DNA from: Pseudomonas sp. 7P_10.2_Bac1
GTDB lineage: Bacteria; Pseudomonadota; Gammaproteobacteria; Pseudomonadales; Pseudomonadaceae
DNA length: 64,000 nucleotides
NCBI RefSeq assembly: GCF_025465935.1
Contig: NZ_JANLNV010000020.1
Location: forward strand, 1 to 64,000
Direction: 5' to 3'
This document shows, piece by piece, positions 57,446 through 64,000 of the stretch (position 1 is its first letter; each line of letters opens with the position of its first letter). A program made the position numbers and the translations under genes. A model generated the notes under the pieces. That model was given only the letters and a program-made list of their open reading frames with translations. It was not told the origin of the DNA and searched no databases.

Positions 57446-58021
57446 ATGAGAGAGCATCATCATCCCCACCGCGCCCACAGCATCGATCAAGACGGTTTTG
57501 AGAAACGTGCCGGTCAACGCAGCGCAAAAGGTCCGCGGGTATTTGCCCCCGGCGATCTGAAATTACTGCTGCTGGCTCTGGTGGCCGAGCAGCCTTGCCA
57601 TGGCTATGACTTGATCCGCCAGATCGAAGGCATGTTCGATGGCGCCTACAGCCCGAGCCCGGGCGTGATCTACCCGACCCTGACCTTTCTTGAAGAAAGC
57701 GAACTGATTGAAGGTGACGCCGAAGGCGGTAAAAAGCGCTATCGCGTGACCGAGGCCGGTCGCCAGTCTTTGCTGGACCAGGCCATTGCGCTGGACGGCG
57801 TACGGATGCGCATCGACGTCAGCAAGCGCTCGCTGCGCGGCCATGATCGGCCTGCCGAAATTCACGAGGCGGTGCACAACTTGCGCCATGCCTTGCAGAT
57901 GCATCACGGTCGTTGGAACCCGGCAGAAATTGCCCGCGTGCGCGACCTGCTCAACAGCACCGCCAAAGCCATCGTCGATGGCCCTGTTACTGCCCAGCCT
58001 GCACAGGAGAACGCTGAATGA
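57446..58021 (+). CDS. PadR-family metal-responsive regulator, YqjI-like
   Basis: A 191-residue regulator. A histidine-rich N-terminus (MREHHHPHRAHS) precedes the PadR winged helix (residues 35-110; LLALVAEQPCHGYDLIRQIEGMF...PSPGVIYPTLTFLEE). The His-rich start plus the adjacent ferric reductase-like gene match E. coli YqjI, which senses nickel/iron and controls yqjH. Overlaps the next start by four bases. Likely autoregulated through the 57397 palindrome. Confidence 0.85.
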   Translation: MREHHHPHRAHSIDQDGFEKRAGQRSAKGPRVFAPGDLKLLLLALVAEQPCHGYDLIRQIEGMFDGAYSPSPGVIYPTLTFLEESELIEGDAEGGKKRYRVTEAGRQSLLDQAIALDGVRMRIDVSKRSLRGHDRPAEIHEAVHNLRHALQMHHGRWNPAEIARVRDLLNSTAKAIVDGPVTAQPAQENAE

Positions 58022-58803
58022 ATACCGCTAATCCCCAGACCATTCACCGCGTCATGCATGAAATCAAACGTCGTAAACTGCAGGTGCTGCGCGTGGTCGA
58101 CCTGACCCCGCGCATGCGCCGCATCACCGTGGGCGGGCCAGAGCTGGCAGGTTTCATCAGCCTGGGCAGCGATGACCACGTGAAGCTGTTTTTCCCGCAG
58201 AGCGCTGACGAACTCAATGCACTGGAAAACACCGAGCTGAGCGCCGGGATCAAAGACAAAGTCATGCCGCCGATGCGCGACTACACCCCGCGCCGCTACA
58301 ACCTGGACACCCTTGAACTGGACCTGGACTTTGTCTTGCACGGTGACGGCCCAGCTTGCACCTGGGCTGCGCAAGTGGAACCTGGTCAGAGCCTGCACAT
58401 CGGCGGGCCGCGCGGCTCGATGATCGTGCCGGACATCTTCGACAGCTACCTGTTGATCGGCGACGAAACCGCCCTGCCGGCCATTGCTCGGCGCCTGGAC
58501 GAACTGCCGGCCAATCGCAAGGTGCTGGTGGTGGTTGAAGTTGAAAATGCCCAGGAAGAGCAGCCGCTGACCAGCGCCGCGTCGGTCGAGGTGATCTGGG
58601 TGCACCGCGATGCGCCGACAGAAGATCTGCTGAAAACCGTTGAAGGCTTGAGCATCCCGAGCGGCGAGCTGTACACGTGGGTCGCCACCGAAAGCGCGCT
58701 GTCACGCAAAGTGCGTCGCGTCTTGCTCGACACTCACAACCTGAACGAAGAGTTCGTCAAAGCCGTCGGCTACTGGCGCCTGGACGACAGCCCGCAAGAG
58801 TAA
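58018..58803 (+). CDS. Siderophore-interacting protein (ferric reductase, YqjH-like)
   Basis: A 261-residue FAD-dependent reductase of the SIP family. PRRYNLDTLELDLDFVLHGDGPA contains the flavin-binding RxYx motif, GPRGSMIVPDIFDSYLLIGDETALPAI the NAD(P)H-binding region, and the conserved closing part is VKAVGYWRLD. It reduces ferric siderophores to free iron. Coupled to the YqjI-like regulator (ATGA overlap). Confidence 0.9.
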   Translation: MNTANPQTIHRVMHEIKRRKLQVLRVVDLTPRMRRITVGGPELAGFISLGSDDHVKLFFPQSADELNALENTELSAGIKDKVMPPMRDYTPRRYNLDTLELDLDFVLHGDGPACTWAAQVEPGQSLHIGGPRGSMIVPDIFDSYLLIGDETALPAIARRLDELPANRKVLVVVEVENAQEEQPLTSAASVEVIWVHRDAPTEDLLKTVEGLSIPSGELYTWVATESALSRKVRRVLLDTHNLNEEFVKAVGYWRLDDSPQE

Positions 58804-58818
58804 TCTCTCCCCCTGCCC

Positions 58819-58869
58819 AGGAGCGAGCGTGCCTCGTGATCTTTTAAACGATCAAAAGCTCGCTCCTAC
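58819..58869. repeat. REP-type inverted repeat
   Basis: caggagcgagcgtgcctcgtgatctttt and aagctcgctcctac form a partly degenerate pair between the SIP gene and the convergent Pr6Pr gene. Confidence 0.8.
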
Positions 58870-59510
58870 GCAATAGAGGATCGGCCGCGCCAGCGGTCAA
58901 TCCCTACCACCACCAACGCCACTGCAACAAACCCCGCCAGAATCCCCAACGCGTTCACAAATGTCTGCGCATAGCCCAGCATGTAGACATTGATAAACGG
59001 GTACGGGTAAACCCCGAGCAAGTGCCCGCGCCACAGCAGGTAGGCGAAGTACACAATCGGGTACAACGCCCACACACCGATATGGCTGAAGCGCAAGGCG
59101 CCCTTGGGCACACAAAACCACCAGTACAGCGTGAACAGCACGGGCATGACGTCGTGCAGCAGCTCATTGGCCAGCCATTGCAGGCCCTGGGGTTGCCATA
59201 GGTTACGCAGCAACAGGCTGTACGCTGCGCCCACCACAATAATGCTGACGCCGATGCCACTCGTTACCCACGGCTGCAAGAAAAACGCCCTGCCCTTTGA
59301 AGGACGCGTATCAGCGGCATAAGTGAGTACGGTGGCGGCCAGGGTATTGGTCAGCACCGTGAAAAAACTGAAGTAATTCATCAGCCCGCCCATCAGGCTC
59401 GCGCCCGATGTCCAGCGGGCGATCAACACCAGGTCGAGCTGAATCGCCAACCCACTCCAGCCCAGAATGGCCATCAACGCGAACAGCCGTTGTTTGTGCG
59501 CCGCACTCAT
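58866..59510 (-). CDS. Pr6Pr-family membrane protein
   Basis: A 214-residue protein with six predicted helices and the phrase LLHDVMPVLFTLYWWFCVPKG, typical of the Pr6Pr family (related to FAR-17a/AIG1). Function unknown. It lies eight bases after the VF530-like gene on the same strand. Confidence 0.82.
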   Translation of the reverse strand: MSAAHKQRLFALMAILGWSGLAIQLDLVLIARWTSGASLMGGLMNYFSFFTVLTNTLAATVLTYAADTRPSKGRAFFLQPWVTSGIGVSIIVVGAAYSLLLRNLWQPQGLQWLANELLHDVMPVLFTLYWWFCVPKGALRFSHIGVWALYPIVYFAYLLWRGHLLGVYPYPFINVYMLGYAQTFVNALGILAGFVAVALVVVGIDRWRGRSSIA

Positions 59511-59517
59511 AGGCGAA

Positions 59518-59748
59518 TCAAATCTGCCGCTTGGTGCGGGCGTATTTCACATAGAGCTTCTCGACCTTTTCCCGCGCCCAGGGTGTTTTGCGCAAGAACG
59601 TGAGGCTCGACTTGATGCTGGGATCGCTTTTGAAACAGCGAATATCAATGCGCTCGGCCAGCCCTTCCCACTCGTAATGCGCCACCAGCGCATTGAGGAT
59701 CTGTTCCAGCGTCACGCCGTGCAAGGGGTTGTTGTTGGGTTCAGTCAT
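59518..59748 (-). CDS. VF530-family (DUF2132) small protein
   Basis: A 76-residue helical protein. The sequence [33 protein letters not shown]...[16 protein letters not shown] matches the VF530 family, described as DNA-binding by structure. Probably cotranscribed with the Pr6Pr gene. Confidence 0.88.
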   Translation of the reverse strand: MTEPNNNPLHGVTLEQILNALVAHYEWEGLAERIDIRCFKSDPSIKSSLTFLRKTPWAREKVEKLYVKYARTKRQI

Positions 59749-59889
59749 GCCGAGCCTTTTTAAGCAGAAGTAGGAAAGCCGCGCACCTTAGCCGAGCCCC
59801 TGCCCGGGGGGAAGTCATTTGGCACATGCCAAGTCTAGCCTCGGCAAAGCACTTGCAGAAAAGTTCCGCTTGGCGCAATTAAATGCGAT

Positions 59890-59902
59890 GTTATATTGTA
59901 AC
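59890..59902. promoter_or_regulatory. Candidate Zur operator upstream of the ZnuD-like gene
   Basis: GTTATATTGTAAC, core GTTATA-N2-GTAAC, identical in its fixed positions to the site upstream of rpmE2. It lies 66 bases before the receptor start. Confidence 0.75.
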
Positions 59903-59967
59903 GATACAAGTCGTTATCCAGAGCGCTCAGCGCCACGCTTTTCATCACCCTTGCCAAGGAACCTGCA

Positions 59968-62007
59968 ATGTCCTCCCCTGCTTTACCTCGACAACTGCGG
60001 CGTCTGCGTTTGACACCACTCGCCACCGCCCTGCTTATAGCCTCCCCCGCCTATGCCCTGGAACTGCAACCGCAAGTCATTACCGGCAACCCGCTGGGCA
60101 GCAGCCAACTGGCGTCCCCGACCACGGTTTTAGAAGGCGATGACCTCACGCTGCAACAGCAAGGCAGCCTAGGTGAAACCCTGAACAAGCAGCCGGGCGT
60201 GTCGTCGTCCTATTTCGGCCCAGGCGCCAGCCGCCCGATCATTCGCGGCCTGGACGGCGACCGGATTCGCATCCTGCGCAACGGCGTAGGTGCGCTGGAC
60301 GCCTCGTCGCTGTCCTACGACCACGCGGTGCCACTTGACCCGGTCAACGTTGAGCGCGTCGAAATCGTGCGCGGCCCGGCAGCCCTGCTTTATGGCGGCA
60401 ACGCCATCGGCGGCGTGGTCAATACGTTCGACAACCGCATCCCGACCGAAGCCATCAACGGCATTCAGGGCGCAGGCGAACTGCGTTATGGCGGTGCCGA
60501 CACCACGCGCAGCAGCGCCGGCAAACTGGAAGCCGGTGACGGCACTTTTGCCTTGCACCTGGACGCCAACGCCCGCACGTTCAGCGACCTGAAAATCCCG
60601 GGTTACGCTCGCGATCGCCACGCGCCGCAAGACGAGGATGACAGCGATCAGAAGAAAGGCCGCCTGAGCAACAGCAGTGGCCGACAGGACGGTGGTGCGG
60701 TAGGCGGTTCCTACACCTGGGACGACGGTTACGCAGGCTTTTCCTACAGCAACTACGACGCCAATTACGGCTCGCCTGCCGAAGACGACGTCCGTATCCG
60801 CATGAAGCAGGACCACTACGCCTTCGCTTCGGAAATACGCAACCTCCAAGGCCCGTTCAGCTCGCTCAAACTCAATGCCGGCTACACCGATTACGAACAC
60901 CGCGAAATCGAAGACGGCGAAGTCGGTACCACCTTCAAGAACAAAGGCTACGAGGCACGCATTGAAGCCCGTCACGTACCAATTGGCCCGCTCAACGGGG
61001 TGATTGGCGCGCAAGTGAATCGCAATGAATTCTCCGCCCTCGGCGAAGAAGCCTTTGTGCCGCAGACCGACACCACCAGCGGCGCGCTGTTTATTCTCGA
61101 AGAGTTGCAAGCCACGGATCGCCTCAAGCTCAGCCTGGGCGGGCGCCTGGAACACACCGTGGTCGACCCGGATGCCAAGGGCAATGAACGCTTCGAAGCG
61201 GCTGAAGGCTCCAAGCGTTTCACTGCTGGCAGCCTGTCTTCAGGCGCGGTCTATACCCTGACACCCGTCTGGTCACTGGCCGCGACGCTAGGCTACACCG
61301 AGCGTGCACCGACCTTCTACGAGCTGTATGCCAACGGCGCGCACGTCGCCACCGGCACTTACGAGCTGGGTAACCCTAACCTGTCAAAAGAAAAAGCCGT
61401 GTCCAGCGACCTGGCCCTGCGCTTTAACAATGGCACCCACAACGGCAGCGTCGGCGTGTTCTACAGCCGCTTCTCCAACTACATCGGTTTGCTGGGCACG
61501 GGCCGCACCCTGAACGACGAAGGCGAGCCGGATGCCGACGGAATCCCGGAATACACCTACTCGGGTGTTCGCGCTCGCTTCGTGGGCTTTGAAGCCAAGG
61601 ATCACTGGAAGCTGGGCGAAGGCGCCTTCGGCAAATTTGCACTGGAGCTGTCGGGCGACTACACCCGTGCCACCAACCTCGACACCGGCGAAGCATTGCC
61701 ACGCATTGCACCGTTGCGCCTGAGCAGCGGCTTGCTGTGGGAGCTGGATCGCTGGCAAGCGCGCATCGATGTCGAACACGCCAGCAATCAGGGCCGCGTA
61801 CCGGATAACGAGTCGGGCACCAATGGCTACACCACCCTGGGCGCCAGCGCTGGCTACCACTTCAATGTCGGCGGCAGCCAGTGGCTGGCCTTCGTCAAAG
61901 GTGACAACCTGACCAACCAGACCGTGCGTTATGCCAGCTCGATTCTGCGCGACATCGCCCCGGCGCCGGGGCGTGGTGTTGAAGTAGGCCTGCGCACGAC
62001 GTTCTAA
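59968..62007 (+). CDS. znuD: TonB-dependent receptor, ZnuD-like zinc uptake
   Basis: A 679-residue outer membrane receptor with a signal peptide (TPLATALLIASPAYA), a plug domain (residues 35-145; RPIIRGLDGDRIRILRNG and RGPAALLYGGNAIGGVVN) and a 22-strand barrel ending in VGLRTTF. Sequence and Zur-type operator fit ZnuD, which imports zinc across the outer membrane when the metal is scarce. The His-rich loop of Neisseria ZnuD is not obvious. A heme or other substrate is less likely. Confidence 0.85.
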   Translation: MSSPALPRQLRRLRLTPLATALLIASPAYALELQPQVITGNPLGSSQLASPTTVLEGDDLTLQQQGSLGETLNKQPGVSSSYFGPGASRPIIRGLDGDRIRILRNGVGALDASSLSYDHAVPLDPVNVERVEIVRGPAALLYGGNAIGGVVNTFDNRIPTEAINGIQGAGELRYGGADTTRSSAGKLEAGDGTFALHLDANARTFSDLKIPGYARDRHAPQDEDDSDQKKGRLSNSSGRQDGGAVGGSYTWDDGYAGFSYSNYDANYGSPAEDDVRIRMKQDHYAFASEIRNLQGPFSSLKLNAGYTDYEHREIEDGEVGTTFKNKGYEARIEARHVPIGPLNGVIGAQVNRNEFSALGEEAFVPQTDTTSGALFILEELQATDRLKLSLGGRLEHTVVDPDAKGNERFEAAEGSKRFTAGSLSSGAVYTLTPVWSLAATLGYTERAPTFYELYANGAHVATGTYELGNPNLSKEKAVSSDLALRFNNGTHNGSVGVFYSRFSNYIGLLGTGRTLNDEGEPDADGIPEYTYSGVRARFVGFEAKDHWKLGEGAFGKFALELSGDYTRATNLDTGEALPRIAPLRLSSGLLWELDRWQARIDVEHASNQGRVPDNESGTNGYTTLGASAGYHFNVGGSQWLAFVKGDNLTNQTVRYASSILRDIAPAPGRGVEVGLRTTF

Positions 62008-62121
62008 CCCATAACCCTGCTCGCTCCTACACGTGGAATGTTTTATTCAGCCAGCGCGCGAAGTTCGCTCAACGGGATAAATGCTCTTTGCGCCCGAATT
62101 TGATCCGAAATTCATGGCTCT

Positions 62122-62188
62122 GTAGGAGCGAGCTTGCCTCGCGATCTTTTAAAGATCAAAAAATCGCGAGACAAGCTGGCTCCTACAG
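62122..62188. repeat. REP-type inverted pair
   Basis: gtaggagcgagcttgcctcgcg with its near complement around atcttttaaagatc, between the receptor gene and oprB. A further isolated arm (ctcgctcctaca) lies at 62019-62030. Confidence 0.85.
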
Positions 62189-62322
62189 TTTTTTTCAAAT
62201 CGATTCCCGCCCCCATTTCCCCGCAAACGCCGTCGAACATGAGGCAAAAAGCCTCTGAGACGAACAGTCGCAGCACACTGTTGCACAATCCGAAATGATC
62301 CATGTCAATTAAAGTGCTGTTT

Positions 62323-62373
62323 CTAAACGTTTCATCGCTTTATCATTTCCGCACCAAGGGCTGAAACGTTTCA
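62323..62373. promoter_or_regulatory. Two FruR/Cra-like (LacI-family) operators upstream of oprB
   Basis: CTAAACGTTTCA at 62323-62334 and the perfect palindrome TGAAACGTTTCA at 62362-62373 have centres 39 bp apart. Both match the LacI-family form and are very close to TTAAACGTTTCA, the FruR/Cra operator known from P. putida. The PtxS site (TGAAACCGGTTTCA) has two extra central bases. They lie 93-143 bases before oprB. The rest of the 458-base gap holds the REP pair. Confidence 0.7.
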
Positions 62374-62465
62374 CTCATCCCTTTCAATATCGAAGTGTGA
62401 GTCCTGCCTACAAAGACAGCGCTACCCACGCCACCGCCATACCAAAAAGACCTTCATCTCGACCT

Positions 62466-63848
62466 ATGTCCACACTCCTGACTTTGCGCAAAGACAGCGC
62501 GCGATTGCCTATCGCCGGGCAAAAAGCTCTTACCTTGATCGGTGGTATTACCGCCTTGGGTTTGGCCAGCTTCGTACAAGCCGCACCGGCTTTTGACAGC
62601 GACTCAAAATGGATGCTCGGCGACTGGGGCGGCACCCGGACCGCGCTTGAGAAACAAGGCTATAGCTTCTCGCTCGACTACGTGGGGGAAATGGGATCGA
62701 ACCTGCACGGCGGCTACGATCACGACCGCACGGCACGCTACAGCGACCAATTCGGCCTCGGCACACACCTGGATTTGCAGAAGATCCTGGGCTGGAACGA
62801 CGCTGAACTCCAACTGACGATCACCCAGCGCGATGGCAACAACATCAGCAATGACCGGATCAACGACCCCAGGGTTGGCGGTTTCACCTCAGCGCAGGAA
62901 GTCTGGGGGCGCGGCCAGACCACCCGCCTGACACAGATGTGGTATCAGCAGAAATTCTTCGACCAGAAACTCGATATCAAAGTCGGCCGTTTTGGCCAGG
63001 GTGAAGACTTCAACAGCTTCCCTTGCGACTTCCAGAACCTGGCCTTCTGCGGCTCGCAGGTCGGGAACTGGGCAGGCAGCATTTGGTACAACTGGCCGGT
63101 CAGCCAATGGGCGCTGCGGGTCAAATACCACCTCACGCCGCAGCTGTATGCGCAGGTCGGCGCTTACGAGCAAAACCCATCCAACCTCGATCGCGGCAAC
63201 GGCTTCAAGCTCAGCGGCAGTGGCACGCAAGGGGCAGTGTTGCCCGTTGAATTGGTGTGGACGCCGAAACTCAACGGCCTGCCCGGCGAGTACCGCGCGG
63301 GTTATTACTACAGCAGCGCCAAAGCCACCGACGTCTATAAAGACGCCAATGGCCAGCCGGCAGTGTTGAGCGGCGAAGCATATCGCAGCAGCTCCAGCAA
63401 ACAGGGTCTGTGGCTGGGCGTGCAACAGCAACTCACCAGTCGCGCCAGCGATCAGTCCCGTGGCTTGAATGTCTTCGCCAACGCCACGCTGCACGACAAG
63501 AAAACCAACGCCATCGACAACTACGTCCAGGCCGGCGTTGTGTACAAAGGCGCCTTTGACGCGCGCCCCAAAGACGACATCGGCCTGGCGGTGGCCCGCG
63601 TTCACGTCAACCCGGCCTACCGCAAAAACGCCGAAGCGACTAACCAGGCCCGTGGCGTTTACGACGCCAGCAACCTGGACTACCTGCCGCCTCAGCACAC
63701 TGAGTACAGCGCCGAATTGTATTACGGCGTGCACGTGACTGACTGGCTGACCGTGCGCCCCAACCTGCAATACATCCGCCATCCGGGCGGCGTTTACACC
63801 GTGGATAACGCCCTGATCGGCGGTTTGAAAATTCAAAGTTCGTTCTAA
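62466..63848 (+). CDS. oprB: Carbohydrate-selective porin OprB
   Basis: A 460-residue outer membrane porin. A signal peptide ends near ITALGLASFVQA, followed by the OprB start DSDSKWMLGDWGGTRTALEKQGYSFSLDYVGEMGSN. The end is aromatic (KIQSSF). It admits glucose and other sugars. ATG at 62466 is chosen; a GTG at 62397 would add 23 residues unlike a signal peptide. It is followed by gcd in the same direction. Confidence 0.92.
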   Translation: MSTLLTLRKDSARLPIAGQKALTLIGGITALGLASFVQAAPAFDSDSKWMLGDWGGTRTALEKQGYSFSLDYVGEMGSNLHGGYDHDRTARYSDQFGLGTHLDLQKILGWNDAELQLTITQRDGNNISNDRINDPRVGGFTSAQEVWGRGQTTRLTQMWYQQKFFDQKLDIKVGRFGQGEDFNSFPCDFQNLAFCGSQVGNWAGSIWYNWPVSQWALRVKYHLTPQLYAQVGAYEQNPSNLDRGNGFKLSGSGTQGAVLPVELVWTPKLNGLPGEYRAGYYYSSAKATDVYKDANGQPAVLSGEAYRSSSSKQGLWLGVQQQLTSRASDQSRGLNVFANATLHDKKTNAIDNYVQAGVVYKGAFDARPKDDIGLAVARVHVNPAYRKNAEATNQARGVYDASNLDYLPPQHTEYSAELYYGVHVTDWLTVRPNLQYIRHPGGVYTVDNALIGGLKIQSSF

Positions 63849-63854
63849 AGAACC

Positions 63855-63893
63855 AGCGGCAAGTCGATAGACGCACGTCTGCAGCTTGCCGCT
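63855..63893 (+). terminator. Inverted repeat between oprB and gcd
   Basis: AGCGGCAAG and CTTGCCGCT flank a 21-base centre. Similar arms occur at 40816-40868. It could reduce read-through from oprB to gcd. Confidence 0.55.
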
Positions 63894-63927
63894 CGCAACT
63901 AAACCTTGTTTTACGGAGAACCTCACT

Positions 63928-64000
63928 ATGAGCACTGACAGTGCTTTGAGTCGAAGCCGCTTGCTCCCGACATTGCTCGGTGTCTTGCTGGTGTTAATGG
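63928..64000 (+). CDS. gcd: PQQ-dependent glucose dehydrogenase, N-terminus only (cut by window end)
   Basis: Only 24 codons are inside the window: MSTDSALSRSRLLPTLLGVL then a hydrophobic continuation, which is the start of the first membrane helix. The sequence resembles the N-terminus of Pseudomonas Gcd, the membrane enzyme that oxidises glucose to gluconate in the periplasm. The ACGGAG ribosome site precedes the ATG. Its place directly after oprB, where Pseudomonas has gcd, supports the call. Confidence 0.8.
   Translation, partial: MSTDSALSRSRLLPTLLGVLLVLM

Noticed and set aside
62362..62373. PtxS operator
   Set aside because: PtxS sites are TGAAACCGGTTTCA; the two central CG pairs differ, and the FruR-type form fits better.

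Overview
The window is a chromosomal segment of a fluorescent-type Pseudomonas. The gene order mrp-metG-rnfB-nth, argG-motY-pyrC-rnt-prx-bfd-bfrB-grxD-argF, glpFKRD and gltIJKL-aauSR matches, from memory, the conserved core of the P. putida and P. fluorescens groups. GC-rich codon use, REP-type inverted repeats and Pseudomonas-style AauR, GlpR, ArgR, Fur and Zur sites agree with this. No rRNA, tRNA, CRISPR array, prophage or insertion sequence was seen.

Layout. 1-5.7 kb: Mrp Fe-S carrier, divergent metG, an RnfB-like ferredoxin without the rest of the Rnf complex, nth and a small PA3496-like protein. 5.7-8.3 kb: an orphan LuxR-type response regulator, about 1.1 kb of AT-rich DNA without a convincing gene, and a two-TM protein of unknown function. 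8.3-17.7 kb: arginine and pyrimidine synthesis (argG, pyrC, argF), flagellar motY, RNase T, and redox/iron storage genes (2-Cys peroxiredoxin, bfd, bfrB, grxD). 18-23.3 kb: glycerol regulon glpF-glpK-glpR-glpD. 23.4-30.6 kb: the acidic amino acid transporter gltIJKL with its two-component system AauS/AauR and a visible sigma-54 promoter and AauR operators, then glpM. 30.7-32.5 kb: an arginase-family protein followed by two small SMR/EamA-like membrane proteins.

33.5-40.8 kb holds the most interesting block: a tight six-gene operon (HAD phosphatase, class III aminotransferase, alpha/beta hydrolase, GNAT/FemAB-like acyltransferase, histidine kinase, sigma-54 activator). It has its own -24/-12 promoter and a palindromic candidate upstream activator site, so it looks like a self-regulated biosynthetic unit whose product I cannot name.

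40.9-49 kb: MetR, small acetyltransferase, exporter and Nudix genes, the zinc-independent ribosomal protein L31 gene with a candidate Zur site, a putrescine-type permease with a nitrilase, a LuxR regulator and an FMN glutamate synthase-like protein. 49.2-54.3 kb: a 1678-residue leucine-rich-repeat protein with a NEL-type E3 ubiquitin ligase domain, a probable host-directed effector. 54.4-64 kb: OpgC-like protein, amino acid permease, a YqjI-like PadR regulator with a ferric reductase-like protein, Pr6Pr and VF530 proteins, a ZnuD-type receptor with a second Zur site of the same core, and OprB followed by the first 24 codons of glucose dehydrogenase gcd. Two FruR/Cra-like operators precede oprB.
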